NCBI RefSeq assembly: GCF_009177095.1
Contig: NZ_AP021861.1
Span: 3,020,501-3,084,500 of the forward strand
DNA from: Lacipirellula parvula
GTDB lineage: Bacteria; Planctomycetota; Planctomycetia; Pirellulales; Lacipirellulaceae
Length of the DNA: 64,000 nt
Direction of reading: 5' to 3'
The position numbers and the translations under genes are program-made. Below, piece after piece: positions 1 through 7,920 of the stretch. The number at the start of each line of letters is the position of its first letter. Positions within the stretch are counted from its first letter, which is position 1. A model generated the notes under the pieces. That model had not been told where the DNA came from. It made no database searches and was given only the letters and a program-made list of their open reading frames with translations.

Positions 1-42
1 CTCCAACGCTTTGACGCGTTGAGCCAATTCGTGGCAATTCAT
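1..42 (-). CDS. Partial CDS, N-terminus only, unknown protein
   Basis: An open frame runs off the left edge. It begins with ATG on the minus strand and reads M-N-C-H-E-L-A-Q-R-V-K-A-L-E. A GGAG Shine-Dalgarno-like sequence lies about 9 nt upstream of the ATG. Only 14 codons are visible, so no family can be named. The Ala/Leu/Glu/Lys content would suit a helix or coiled coil, which is inference from very little sequence. Confidence 0.45.
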   Translation of the reverse strand, partial: MNCHELAQRVKALE

Positions 43-394
43 TAGGCGATTCTCCGGGGACGCAGGGCCGGCCAATTCGAGTGCTCTTCAGTCGATTTCC
101 GAAAACTCTGCGGAACCTTAGGTCACGAACCTGAAGCCCTGCGGAACGCTCCTTTGCGTCATACCGCGAGCCTGCCGCAGGCGTTCGCATCGGGCCGGTT
201 ATGCGACGCTCGCCGCCGCTAGACAATCGGCCTGTTGCCGCCGTAAAACGGCGATGTTGCGGCAATCGGGCGTTCCCATTCCCGATGTTGCAATTGTGAA
301 ACACCAGCCTGAATGTGGTGTTTGACGAATCGACACCCCCCGAACGGCGGCCCCCCGGCGGCAGCCCGAGCCCTCCATCGATCACGAGCAAGAT
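43..394. other. Intergenic region upstream of pdxJ
   Basis: No convincing gene is seen. The stretch separates a leftward gene from rightward pdxJ and should carry both promoters, but no clear -35/-10 pair can be defended. It contains a 5-bp stem with a CCG triloop (GCCTG-CCG-CAGGC at 170-182), short GC-rich inverted repeats near 238-256, and an ATCGGG/CCCGAT pair around 265-288. The triloop hairpin resembles the REP-like units elsewhere in the window but has no partner arm here. Confidence 0.5.
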
Positions 395-1117
395 ATGGCC
401 CTCCTCGGCGTTAACATCGACCACGTCGCCACCGTCCGCGAAGCCCGCAAGACGAACGAGCCCGATCCCGTGTGGGCTGCGTCGCTGGCTGAACTCGGCG
501 GCGCCGACGGCATCACGCTGCACCTTCGTGAAGATCGCCGCCACATCCAAGAACGCGACCTGCATCTGCTCAGCCAGACGGTGACGGTGAAGCTCAACCT
601 TGAGCTCGCCTGCGACGACGACGTGTTGAAGATCGCCTGCCAGGCCAAGCCGTTCCAAGCGACGCTCGTCCCGGAACGCCGCGAGGAAGTGACGACCGAA
701 GGAGGCCTCGACGCCGCAGGGCAGGGGGCCCGCGTCGGCGACGCGGTGAAGCGGCTCCGCGACGCCGGCATCGTCGTGAGCCTGTTCCTCGATCCCGATC
801 CAAAACAAATCGAAGCCGCCGCGAAGATGGGCGCCCAGGCCGTCGAACTCCATACCGGGGCTTACGCCCACGCTACGGCGAAGTTTGCCGGCGAGGACGA
901 ACTGGCAGCGCTCACAGTAGCCGCGAAGCACATCGTCGACGCCGGCCTTACGCTACACGCGGGCCACGGCCTCACCTACCGCAACGTGAAGCCAGTGGCC
1001 GCGATCCCCGACATGTGCGAGCTCAACATCGGCCACAGCATCATCGCCCGCGCGATCATGGTTGGCCTGGAGCAAGCTGTTCGGGATATGAAGCGGCTGA
1101 TATCCGAACCCCGCTAG
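395..1117 (+). CDS. pdxJ: Pyridoxine 5'-phosphate synthase
   Basis: PdxJ condenses 3-amino-2-oxopropyl phosphate with 1-deoxyxylulose 5-phosphate to form pyridoxine 5'-phosphate, the last ring-forming step of the DXP-dependent vitamin B6 pathway in the cytoplasm. The 240-aa length matches the family (about 235-245). Visible signatures are the N-terminal [13 protein letters not shown] (residues 6-18), the [12 protein letters not shown] segment with His43, Arg45 and Glu46, the catalytic Glu70 region (LNLELA), the [16 protein letters not shown] loop (about 90-105), and the phosphate-binding GHGLTYRN and ELNIGHSI motifs near the C-terminus. It appears to be a single-gene unit, with pdxA not adjacent. 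Nothing looks truncated. Confidence 0.97.
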   Translation: MALLGVNIDHVATVREARKTNEPDPVWAASLAELGGADGITLHLREDRRHIQERDLHLLSQTVTVKLNLELACDDDVLKIACQAKPFQATLVPERREEVTTEGGLDAAGQGARVGDAVKRLRDAGIVVSLFLDPDPKQIEAAAKMGAQAVELHTGAYAHATAKFAGEDELAALTVAAKHIVDAGLTLHAGHGLTYRNVKPVAAIPDMCELNIGHSIIARAIMVGLEQAVRDMKRLISEPR

Positions 1118-1463
1118 CCTGCCAAGGAAAATGCTTTAACCGCCAAGAGTGCCAAGGGAGTACAAATTCAGTTTAGTGGAACCCCAGATGCACGCCGATG
1201 AACGCAAATGAGGGCAGGGCAGGATTTGAAGGCACGAGATCCACGCCAATTTGCGTGTATCGGCGTGCATCGGCGGTTCCAAGTTCCGCTGTTTGCATTC
1301 ACTTGGCGCTTTTGGCGTCCTTGGCGGTTCAATTCCGCGGGCATCGCGGCAATCCTCGGATTGCGTTTACCCGCCGCTCCAATGATGATAAGGAGCCCTG
1401 TCCAGCGTGACGTGACGCAACGAGCGCAGCCTGGGACAGAATCGCTTTCGGCTACTCTGAGTG
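1118..1463. repeat. Nested inverted word-array element A1 (GCCAAG / GCCGATG words)
   Basis: This gap holds no convincing gene. The left arm at 1138-1157 (AACCGCCAAGAGTGCCAAGG) is inverted to the right arm at 1302-1330, which reads as three 9-nt words, CTTGGCGCT, TTTGGCGTC and CTTGGCGGT. Inside lies a second inverted pair: GATGCACGCCGATGAACGC (about 1187-1206) against a copy at about 1251-1277 containing ATCGGCGTGCATCGGCGG. The architecture recurs at 30405-30632 and 34576-34725. Small open frames across it read repeat words and are not believed to be genes. Confidence 0.85.
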
Positions 1464-3314
1464 ATGTCGCAACACGCCCCGCCCCGCGCCAACTCGTCCG
1501 CGAGAGGCGCTAGCGCAGATCTCTCGCTTCCGCTCTGGAAGCGGCGACTCTACACGCTCGTGCCGGCGTTCGACTCGCTCCGCACCTACACGCCCAACTC
1601 GTTCCGCCGAGACCTCATCGCCGGCATCACCGTCGCCGCGGTTGCGGTGCCGCAGGCGATGGCCTACGCCAGCATCTTCGGCATGCCGGTGCAGTACGGC
1701 CTCTACACGGCAATCGTGATGACCGCCGTCGGCGCCTTGCTCGATTCGTCGAAGCAACTCATCAACGGCCCGACCAATGCCATTTCGATCGCCATGCTTA
1801 GCGCGCTGGCGTTCGTTCCCTCGGATCAACGTATTCCCGCCGCGATGCTGATGGCGGCCCTCATTGGGCTGTTTCAAACCGGCATCACGCTGCTAAGGCT
1901 CGGCGACCTCTCGCGATTCATCTCGCACGCCGTCATCGTCGGCTTCACCGCCGGCGCCTCGGTGCTGCTGGTCCTCGATCAGCTAAAGAACGTTCTCGGC
2001 CTGAAGGCCCAGGGTGAGCATCACGATCACTTCGTGAAACGCTGGATCCTCACGATGTACTACGGCGGGCCCGTTCATCTGCCGACCATGTACGTCGCGC
2101 TTGGGACGATTGCCGTCGCACTCGGCTTGCGCTGGATCAATCGTCGCTACAAGCTCGCCTTGCCGGAACTGCTGCTGGCGATCATCGCGGCGGGCTTGGC
2201 CGTCTGGCACTGGGAACTCGCCGACCAAGGGGTGAAGCTGATCGACAAGGTGCCGCGGATTCTGCCTCACTTCGAGTCGCCCCAGTGGGATTGGGGGCTG
2301 ATTCGCCAACTCGCCCCCAGCGCCGCGGCCGTGGGCATGCTTGGCCTGCTCGAAGCGATCGCCATGGCGAAAAGTATCGCGGCGAAGACCGAACAAAAAC
2401 TCGACATCAATCAGCAGTGCCTTAGCGAAGGACTCGCCAACCTCACCGGCAGCTTCTTCCAGTGCTTCCCTGGTTCCGGATCGCTCACCCGGTCGTATAT
2501 CAACCACCAGGCCGGCGCGGCGACGCAGTGGTCTGGCGTGATTTGCGCGGCCATGGTCGGCCTGACGATTCTCCTGTTCGCGCCGCTCGCGCAGTTCATT
2601 CCGAAGGCCGCCCTCGCCGGCGTCCTGATGGTCACCGCGACCCGGATGGTCGACGTCGCCGGCATTCGCTACCACTGCCGGGCGACCAAGTTCGACGCGA
2701 TCATCGTTGCCGCGACGGCCCTCTCGGCAGTCCTGGTCTCGGTCGAATTTTGCATCCTCGTCGGCACGATTCTTTCGTTCCTGATGTACGTTCCCCGCGC
2801 GGCCCGCGTGGAAATGCAGGAACTTGTCATTACCTCCAATCACCGCATCCGCGAACGCAACGACGAGGATGTGCCGAGCGACCAGTTGCGGATCTATAAC
2901 TTCGAAGGCGAGCTATTTTTCGGCTCGTCGCCGGAGTTTGAATCGCATCTGGAGCAGATCGAAGAGGAAATCGACGACCAGCTGCGGATCCTCATCCTCC
3001 GTGTGAAGCACCTTCGCAACCCCGACGCTGTCTGCATGCACCTGCTCGCCGAGTTCATCGCAGAGACGGAAGCCCGGGGCGTGGTGGTCTGTCTCACAGG
3101 CGTCCGCGGCGGGTTCTACGCGACGCTGAAGAAGGTGGGCATCGTCGAACTGCTGGGTGACGAACGCGTCTTCCGCGAAGTGCCCCGCGACTGGACCAGC
3201 ACTGTCGCCGCCATCGAATGGGCGCACCGCCAACTAGGCGACGAACTGAGCGGCGGCGCCCTCCCGCCCGACGAAGAATCGGTCGCCGTTCGCGACTGGC
3301 ACTTCACCATCTAG
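1464..3314 (+). CDS. SulP-family inorganic anion transporter with STAS domain
   Basis: This is a 616-aa inner-membrane transporter of the SLC26/SulP family, which moves sulfate, bicarbonate or related anions. The N-terminal two-thirds is hydrophobic, with the family entry segment RRDLIAGITVAAVAVPQAMAY (given as RRDLIAGITV then AAVAVPQAMAY, about residues 48-69) and an NGPTNAIS motif. The GSGSLTRSYIN segment in the middle matches the conserved SulP SxSxTRS/A region. A cytoplasmic STAS domain follows from about residue 455. The usual DSTG-type STAS phosphorylation site is not evident (RNPDAVCMHLL sits in its place). The frame opens GTG-ATG; I chose the ATG. The substrate cannot be told from sequence, and no carbonic anhydrase or sulfate-assimilation gene is adjacent. 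Confidence 0.93.
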   Translation: MSQHAPPRANSSARGASADLSLPLWKRRLYTLVPAFDSLRTYTPNSFRRDLIAGITVAAVAVPQAMAYASIFGMPVQYGLYTAIVMTAVGALLDSSKQLINGPTNAISIAMLSALAFVPSDQRIPAAMLMAALIGLFQTGITLLRLGDLSRFISHAVIVGFTAGASVLLVLDQLKNVLGLKAQGEHHDHFVKRWILTMYYGGPVHLPTMYVALGTIAVALGLRWINRRYKLALPELLLAIIAAGLAVWHWELADQGVKLIDKVPRILPHFESPQWDWGLIRQLAPSAAAVGMLGLLEAIAMAKSIAAKTEQKLDINQQCLSEGLANLTGSFFQCFPGSGSLTRSYINHQAGAATQWSGVICAAMVGLTILLFAPLAQFIPKAALAGVLMVTATRMVDVAGIRYHCRATKFDAIIVAATALSAVLVSVEFCILVGTILSFLMYVPRAARVEMQELVITSNHRIRERNDEDVPSDQLRIYNFEGELFFGSSPEFESHLEQIEEEIDDQLRILILRVKHLRNPDAVCMHLLAEFIAETEARGVVVCLTGVRGGFYATLKKVGIVELLGDERVFREVPRDWTSTVAAIEWAHRQLGDELSGGALPPDEESVAVRDWHFTI

Positions 3315-3335
3315 CCGCGTCGCAACGCGACGCAG

Positions 3336-3369
3336 TAGCCGCGGTCAACGACCCGCCGGAGCGGCGCAC
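3336..3369. repeat. REP-like unit K1
   Basis: GTAGCCGCGGTCAACGACCC followed by GCCGGAGCGGCG contains a GGTC-AAC-GACC hairpin with a 3-nt loop. Close relatives occur at 12128-12163 and, inverted, inside the beta-RFAP synthase gene at 7684-7716. It lies just past the SulP stop codon. Confidence 0.7.
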
Positions 3370-3399
3370 ATAAACGCTATAGAGCCAAGGCAAAGAGTA

Positions 3400-3520
3400 G
3401 TACGCGGATTTTCACGGGTTTAACGGATCTGCGCGGATGCAAAACGGCCTGACGCGGTGATGCCTCGGCACTCATAACAATCCGCGCTCATCCGCTTAAT
3501 CAGCGAAAATCCGCGTCCCA
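3400..3520. repeat. Inverted word-array element B (GCGGAT words)
   Basis: The left arm at 3401-3440 (ACGCGGATTTTCACGG, then AACGGATCTGCGCGGATGC) is inverted to the right arm at 3478-3518 (ATCCGCGCTCATCCGC, then ATCAGCGAAAATCCGCG). Each arm is a run of degenerate 9-11 nt words around CGGAT, separated by about 37 nt. This is the same layout as elements A, C and D with a different word. Confidence 0.85.
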
Positions 3521-3554
3521 TTCGTTCTTTAGCGTCAGTGAAGTCTCACAAGAG

Positions 3555-3878
3555 TTACCCGCGGATCGACTCGACGCACTTTTCAGCCACCCACTCCGGC
3601 AGCCCATGCGATTCGCTGAACCGCAGCACGTAGGATTCAAGTTCACGAATCCGTGAGGGGAAAATATCACCCTGCACCAGAATGTCGGCGCCTGGATCAG
3701 CGTCGATGTAGATCAAAGTTCGACCATCGTCGTGTCGTCGAACGATCAGCTTCTCGGCAACATAGCCGCCGTGTTGCACGCTTGTGCGGCAGGCTGAACC
3801 GATTTCGGGCCATTCGACCGGGTCGAGCTCGATCTTCAATCCACTCGACAACCGGATGGTCATGATCCGTGACACCAT
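3555..3878 (-). CDS. Hypothetical protein, 107 aa
   Basis: This is a small soluble protein without signal peptide or membrane segment, which I do not recognise. It alternates short beta-strand-like stretches (MTIRLSSGLKIELDP; EKLIVRRHDDGRTLIYIDA) and ends in a helical region (RELESYVLRFSESHGLPEWV). The ATG is preceded by GGGGAGTGGAGT, a good ribosome binding site at 5-8 nt spacing, which supports translation from this start rather than the internal MTIRLSSG. It is flanked by repeat element B downstream and a hairpin-rich gap upstream. The strong RBS and clean frame are the main reasons to keep it. Confidence 0.65.
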   Translation of the reverse strand: MVSRIMTIRLSSGLKIELDPVEWPEIGSACRTSVQHGGYVAEKLIVRRHDDGRTLIYIDADPGADILVQGDIFPSRIRELESYVLRFSESHGLPEWVAEKCVESIRG

Positions 3879-4019
3879 ACTCCACTCCCCTTGTGCTAAA
3901 GGCTCGCGGGTGATCCAGAAGAGATTTGCATTTTACGAGCGGCAGCAAACAAACCAAACGAATTCGCGAATTTGCCGCAATTTTCGCAAATTAAACCAGC
4001 ATGACTTTTCGGAAGAGCA

Positions 4020-4060
4020 GCGTTGGCAACCTGCAGTGCAGGACCGCACGTTGCCAACGC
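4020..4060. repeat. Compound inverted repeat
   Basis: GCGTTGGCAAC (4020-4030) is a perfect 11-bp inverted repeat of GTTGCCAACGC (4050-4060). Within the 19-nt loop, CCTGCA-G-TGCAGG forms a second small palindrome. It lies between divergent genes, so it could be an operator or a structured leader element. I saw no second copy in the window. Confidence 0.7.
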
Positions 4061-4236
4061 GTTTGATCTCGTCAGACCGATGAGCGGCTGATATCGTCAC
4101 TCCTTCCCGCCACTGTCGACACAATCGGAGCGGCGGAACGAGGCGACGGTTACAATCGCGGTTGCTGGCATTGCAACTCGCGTGCCCGGTCATCGAGAAC
4201 CGATTTTGTCGGTTGCAGCATGGCCGGCGCGGAAAT

Positions 4237-4329
4237 CTGTGGGAGGGGTCTCCGACCCCGAAGCAGCGCGGAGCTGTTGAAACCGCTCGTGGTGGTGACC
4301 GGAATCGGCGTCGGAGACGCCTCCCACAA
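4237..4329. repeat. REP-like inverted pair F1 (GTGGGA + hairpin)
   Basis: The left arm reads GTGGGA followed by GGGGTC-TCC-GACCCC. The right arm reads GGCGTC-GGA-GACGCC followed by TCCCAC. Both arms form 6-bp hairpins with 3-nt loops and are inverted with respect to each other. The stem sequence differs between the arms but pairing is kept. Relatives are F2 (32667-32757) and F3 (33971-34062). Confidence 0.9.
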
Positions 4330-4388
4330 GCAGTCTCGGCAATTTCATTAGGCACTTCGAATAGATGCAACTAGGAGCGAGTGAACGG

Positions 4389-5189
4389 ATGACGGAGACG
4401 GAGGGGGTACAGGAACAAGTATCGTTGGGGCAGACTCTCGCGCGGCAACTGCCGCCGCTCGATCCACAGGCGGCCGCGTCGGCGCCCCCTGTCGCCGGCG
4501 CCGTCACGCGGGCGATGAAGTGGCTCGGCGACGAAATCGAAAAACTCCTCGGCGTTGCCAAGGGGGGCGACTGCGACGCCTTCCTCACCGTGTTCGAAGA
4601 CGTCCGCCGCCGCGCTCGCGCGCTGGAGCCGGTTGTTCAGCAACTCCGCCCCCGTTGGGTTGCATCGGGTTCTACTGCCGCCGACGTCGACGACGGCAGC
4701 GAAGCCGTCGGCCATCTCGGCCACTACCAATGGTGCCGCCAGGTGATCCTTACCGTTTGGGCCGCGGCGATGCCGAAGAAGCTCAAGGCCGCCATCGCAG
4801 CGAGCAACGGCGCGCTCGTCGACTTCGACGTCGCCCCGCTGAAGGCCCACTGGCCAAGCGTCCGCGCCGCACTCGATGCGCTCCCAGAGATCAACGCCTC
4901 AAAGTTCCACACCGCGATGGAAGCCGAGCTCCGCACGATGACGAATGCGCCGACCGTGGCGCCCGTCGCGAAGCCGAAGCCGGGCGAAATTCCGCGTGAG
5001 CACCTCAGCCGACCGATCGGCAAGGCCGAGGCCGCTAAGCTCCACAGCGGCGCCAGCGTCCCCGACCCTGCCGCCTACTTCCGCGACCTGGTCGCGCAGA
5101 ACTTGATGAAGCCGCCGATCGTCAACGGCCGCAGCTTGCAGTTTGACGTCCGCGACTTCCCGGCGAGCAAGCGGGAGTCGATGCGGTAG
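4389..5189 (+). CDS. Hypothetical protein, 266 aa
   Basis: This is a soluble protein of unknown function, largely helical, with an Ala/Pro-rich linker (PTVAPVAKPKPGEIP, about residues 190-205) separating two regions. I see no signal peptide, membrane span or catalytic motif. The chosen ATG (MTETEG) has AGGAG about 11 nt upstream. An in-frame ATG 24 nt earlier would add MQLGASER but would place that AGGAG inside the coding region, so it is less likely. The DUF4112 gene begins 57 nt downstream in the same direction, so the two may be cotranscribed. Codon use and GC match neighbouring genes. Confidence 0.75.
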   Translation: MTETEGVQEQVSLGQTLARQLPPLDPQAAASAPPVAGAVTRAMKWLGDEIEKLLGVAKGGDCDAFLTVFEDVRRRARALEPVVQQLRPRWVASGSTAADVDDGSEAVGHLGHYQWCRQVILTVWAAAMPKKLKAAIAASNGALVDFDVAPLKAHWPSVRAALDALPEINASKFHTAMEAELRTMTNAPTVAPVAKPKPGEIPREHLSRPIGKAEAAKLHSGASVPDPAAYFRDLVAQNLMKPPIVNGRSLQFDVRDFPASKRESMR

Positions 5190-5246
5190 GATTTCGCGAG
5201 CCAGTTGGTCCCGCGGGATGGTATGAGGTTTGCCAAGGAAGCTCTC

Positions 5247-5768
5247 ATGCGCAAACCCCAAGCCATCCCGCCATCCACTGCGGACGAGCAACTCCCGCAG
5301 CTCGCGCCAGAATTGCAGCTACTCGCCGACTGGATGGACGGCGTCTTCCGCGTGCCGGGCGTCGGCTGGCGGTTTGGGCTCGATGCGATTCTCGGGTTCA
5401 TCCCCGGCATCGGCGACACGGCCACCTCGGTCGCCTCGCTCTATATCCTCACCGCGGCGCATCGCTACGGCGTGACGCGGACGACGCTGCTGCGCATGGC
5501 GCTCAACGTCGTGCTCGACGCCGTCGTCGGGGCGATCCCGCTGATCGGCGACATTTTCGACGTCTACTGGAAATCGAACCAGCGAAACGTTGCCATCCTC
5601 AAGCGGCACATGCTCGCCGTACCGGCCGAGCAACGCCACTTGCAGCGAGCCGACCGCTGGTTCGTCGTGCTGCTGGTGACGGTGCTCGCCCTGCTGCTGA
5701 TCGGTAGCGTCATCGTCGCCGCCATGCTGCTTACATGGCTAATAAGAACCCTCGCCCAAGCTTTCTAA
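5247..5768 (+). CDS. DUF4112 domain membrane protein
   Basis: This 173-aa protein matches the DUF4112 pattern. An amphipathic N-terminal half contains LADWMDGVFRVPGVGWRFGL and a GFIPGIGDTATS motif, followed by a second IPLIGDIFDVYWKSN motif. The paired (I)PxIGD motifs about 45 residues apart are typical of this family. A hydrophobic C-terminal segment (FVVLLVTVLALLLIGSVIV and onward) anchors it in the membrane. Function is unknown for the whole family. I chose the ATG of MRKPQAIPP because AAGGAAG sits 5-7 nt upstream. Longer in-frame starts (TTG at 5205, ATG at 5223) lack a clear ribosome binding site. Confidence 0.85.
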   Translation: MRKPQAIPPSTADEQLPQLAPELQLLADWMDGVFRVPGVGWRFGLDAILGFIPGIGDTATSVASLYILTAAHRYGVTRTTLLRMALNVVLDAVVGAIPLIGDIFDVYWKSNQRNVAILKRHMLAVPAEQRHLQRADRWFVVLLVTVLALLLIGSVIVAAMLLTWLIRTLAQAF

Positions 5769-5770
5769 TC

Positions 5771-5893
5771 TCGTTCCCACGCTCTGCGTGGGAACGCCCT
5801 CTCCCGACGCTCCGCGTCGCGCATTGTCCGCCGTTTCGCAAGAATGCCGCAGAGCGGCGACAACGCCATTCCCACGCGGAGCGTGGGAACGAG
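5771..5893. repeat. REP-like inverted pair E1 (TTCCCACGC hairpins)
   Basis: The left arm TTCCCACGC-TCT-GCGTGGGAA (within 5771-5796) and the right arm TTCCCACGC-GGA-GCGTGGGAA (within 5868-5893) are perfect 9-bp hairpins with 3-nt loops, flanked by TCG and CGA so that the arms are inverted. The middle holds further imperfect hairpins (GACGC-TCC-GCGTC; GCCGC-AGA-GCGGC). It occupies most of the gap before dapA. A second copy is at 31706-31847. Confidence 0.92.
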
Positions 5894-6011
5894 GGGCAGC
5901 AGGGCTCCACCCAATTGCACGCCAGCCCCCGTCGCCGTATCATTGCCCCCCACGGCGCAACTTGCGCCTTTCATTGCTTGGCTTGCGCAAACGTAAGGAG
6001 AATTCTGCTCG

Positions 6012-6899
6012 ATGAGCACCAAAGGAGAAGCATTCGCCGGCCTGTCGGTCGCGGTAGTCACGCCATTCAAGGGAGATGAGGTCGACTACGACGCCTTCCG
6101 TGCTCAGATCGAGTTCCAGATCGATGCGGGAACCAACTGCATTTGCCCCGTCGGCACCACCGGCGAATCGCCGACGCTGACCCACCCCGAACACGAACGG
6201 GTCATCAACTTCGTTTGCGAAGTCGCGAACAAGCGGATCAAGGTGATGCCGGGCGTCGGCTCGAATAGCACCGCCGAAGCCCTCCGCCTCACCAAAGTCG
6301 CCGAAGCCGCCGGCGCCGACGCCGCGCTGCAGGTCGCCCCGTACTACAACAAGCCGACCCAGGAAGGCTTTTACCAGCACTTCAAGCGGATCGCCGAAGA
6401 GTCGGGCCTGCCGCAGTGCATTTACAACATCCCCGGCCGTACCGGGAAGAATGTCGAGCCCGAGACAATCATCCGCCTCGCCGAACTCCAGAACGTGACG
6501 ATGGTCAAGGAAGCGACCGGTTCGCTCGACCAAGCGTCGACAATTCTCGGCGCCACGAACCTCACCGTCCTTAGCGGCGACGACAGCCTCACCCTCCCGC
6601 TGATGGCCGTCGGCGCCCGCGGCATCATCTCGGTGGTTGGCAACATCGTCCCGCGTGACATGATCGCGCTCATCGACGCCGTCGACCGCGGCGACCTCGT
6701 GCAAGCGCTCAAGTGGCACCGCAAGCTGTTCCAACTCTGCCGTGACATGCTGGGCCTCTCGACGAACCCGATCCCGCTCAAGGCCGCGATGAAGATGCTC
6801 GGCCGCGACACGGGCGAGATGCGGCTGCCGATGACGCCGCTCGAACCGGGGCAAGAGGCTTCGCTGCGCAAGACGCTGACCGCCTACGGGTTGCTGTAG
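6012..6899 (+). CDS. dapA: 4-hydroxy-tetrahydrodipicolinate synthase
   Basis: DapA is the cytoplasmic class I aldolase that condenses pyruvate with aspartate semialdehyde, the committed step of the lysine/diaminopimelate pathway. At 295 aa it has the expected length. Key residues are visible: the [10 protein letters not shown] pyruvate-carboxylate loop (Thr49-Thr50), Tyr111-Tyr112 at the YYNKP segment, Tyr138 and Arg143 in YNIPGRTG, and Schiff-base Lys166 in MVKEATG. A CGTAAGGAGAATTC stretch with AAGGAG lies about 12 nt before the ATG. No other lysine genes are adjacent, so it appears monocistronic, ending at a strong hairpin just past its stop codon. Confidence 0.97.
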   Translation: MSTKGEAFAGLSVAVVTPFKGDEVDYDAFRAQIEFQIDAGTNCICPVGTTGESPTLTHPEHERVINFVCEVANKRIKVMPGVGSNSTAEALRLTKVAEAAGADAALQVAPYYNKPTQEGFYQHFKRIAEESGLPQCIYNIPGRTGKNVEPETIIRLAELQNVTMVKEATGSLDQASTILGATNLTVLSGDDSLTLPLMAVGARGIISVVGNIVPRDMIALIDAVDRGDLVQALKWHRKLFQLCRDMLGLSTNPIPLKAAMKMLGRDTGEMRLPMTPLEPGQEASLRKTLTAYGLL

Positions 6900-6905
6900 T
6901 CGCAC

Positions 6906-6934
6906 TTAGCCCCCGGTCACTGACCGGGGGCTAA
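6906..6934. terminator. Perfect 13-bp hairpin with ACT loop between convergent genes
   Basis: TTAGCCCCCGGTC-ACT-GACCGGGGGCTAA is a perfect 13-bp stem with a 3-nt loop, placed between the convergent ends of dapA and the beta-RFAP synthase gene; the latter's stop codon lies inside it. It would work as a bidirectional terminator hairpin although no long T-run follows. The stem-plus-triloop design matches the REP-like units of the window, so it may be such an element recruited to this place. Confidence 0.75.
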
Positions 6935-7920
6935 ACCGCGGCGGAATCGATCGTCGCTCCACGATTATCAGCTCGAGTGATCTGCATCGCGTGGCCTTGC
7001 CACGCCGTCATCGCGCGCATGCGGGTGACGATCTCGTCCGCGTGCGCCTCATCGGCCGCAAACGCGAACACCGTCGGCCCCCACGACGATTGCCCGACGC
7101 CTCGCACGCCGAGGCTGCGGAGCGTCTCAACGCACGCCGCGATCTCTGCGGAGGCATATGGCCCGCCTTGGACGCTCGCGAAGCACTCGCCCGCGAGGCG
7201 GCCGTACTCGAAGAGCGCTTCCCCGAACGAGGTGAGATCGCGATTCCACGTTGCCGGCAGGATCGACTGTTCGGCGAGTTGAGCGAGCCGTGCCGTCGTC
7301 GCAGCGGGAACCGGCGGCAACTGGCCGAACGCGCTCACTTCAGGCTCACCGCTCAGCCCCGCCGAAGTCGATGCGGCGACGAGGATGACTCGCCATTCGG
7401 CTGGAACTTCCACGCGCTGGGCTAATCTTCCCAATGGCTCGTTAGGCAGGCTGCCGAGTTCGTAGAGCAGTCCGCCCTGCAAGAACCCGTGGCAGCCGAT
7501 TGCGCTGCGTCGACCGCGGCCGACCATCGCGGCGAGGTCCTCGGCACTGGCCGGCGCGAGGTCGTAGAGCGATCGAACACCCGCGGCAACCGCGAGGGCA
7601 AGTTGGGTGCCGCTGCCGAGGCCTTGGTGGGGTGGGATCGAGTCGAGAACCTCGATGTGGAGGGCTTGGGGCGTTTGCTGGTACGCTCCGGCCGGTCGTT
7701 GACCGGCGGCTACTAGATGCTCCAGCGACTGACGCGCGTGGGCGAGAGCGCGTTCGGCATCAGGGCCGGTGGCTTGCCATTCGGTCGACGTAGCGAGCCG
7801 CAGCGTGCAGCGCGGTTCGGCGATCATCATCCCGAGGCCGCCGAAGCTTGGACCGTCGGTTTGTTCGAACCGCAGCAGCCCGAAGTGGAGGCGGCTCGGC
7901 GTGGAGATTGTCACGCTCAC
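6931..7920 (-). CDS. Beta-ribofuranosylaminobenzene 5'-phosphate synthase-like GHMP protein
   Basis: This family joins 4-aminobenzoate to phosphoribosyl pyrophosphate, releasing CO2, to make the arene-riboside of (tetrahydro)methanopterin. The 329-aa protein opens with TPSRLHFGLLRF, typical of beta-RFAP synthases, and carries the GHMP phosphate-binding motif PPHQGLGSGTQLA (about residues 96-108). A GxGQSSWGPTVFAF segment in the C-terminal domain also fits. GTG is the start, overlapping the DUF447 stop (GTGA). It is last in the operon after DHPS-like, pabB, pabA and DUF447, which would feed it its substrate. Codons 69-80 coincide with a REP-like sequence (K3), an unusual internal feature. The general GHMP fold is certain; the exact activity rests on context. 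Confidence 0.88.
   Translation of the reverse strand: MSVTISTPSRLHFGLLRFEQTDGPSFGGLGMMIAEPRCTLRLATSTEWQATGPDAERALAHARQSLEHLVAAGQRPAGAYQQTPQALHIEVLDSIPPHQGLGSGTQLALAVAAGVRSLYDLAPASAEDLAAMVGRGRRSAIGCHGFLQGGLLYELGSLPNEPLGRLAQRVEVPAEWRVILVAASTSAGLSGEPEVSAFGQLPPVPAATTARLAQLAEQSILPATWNRDLTSFGEALFEYGRLAGECFASVQGGPYASAEIAACVETLRSLGVRGVGQSSWGPTVFAFAADEAHADEIVTRMRAMTAWQGHAMQITRADNRGATIDSAAV
7684..7716. repeat. REP-like unit K3 inside a coding sequence
   Basis: Read on the gene's strand, GTAGCCGCCGGTCAACGACC followed by GGCCGGAGCG closely matches intergenic units K1 (3336-3369) and K2 (12128-12163), with the same GGTC-AAC-GACC hairpin. It encodes about V-A-A-G-Q-R-P-A-G-A in the beta-RFAP synthase without breaking the frame. 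Confidence 0.65.

Larger units (their letters stand above)
3879..4388. other. Divergent intergenic region with hairpin and REP-like pair
   Basis: This 510-bp gap lies between a leftward and a rightward gene and must hold two promoters, which I cannot place. It contains the compound inverted repeat at 4020-4060 and REP-like pair F1 at 4237-4329, annotated separately. An A/T-rich patch near 3940-4000 (local run of ATTTTCGCAAATTAAACC) is the lowest-GC part of the gap and the likeliest place for a promoter; this is inference. Confidence 0.6.

Noticed and set aside
1461-1463. GTG immediately before the ATG of the SulP gene (and the same at 42091) as alternative start
   Set aside because: Both GTG-ATG pairs are possible, but no RBS favours the GTG, and ATG is the commoner start; the difference is one residue.
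5769-5893. Small open frames reading through the E1 hairpins (also over E2 at 31706-31847)
   Set aside because: They have no ribosome binding site, and the peptides (SFPRSAWE-type) are just the translated palindrome; the same peptide occurs wherever the hairpin does.
5940-6905. A 321-codon minus-strand open frame opposite dapA
   Set aside because: dapA is unambiguous on the plus strand; the reverse frame is Arg/Asp/His-rich with no recognised domain and ends in the terminator hairpin.
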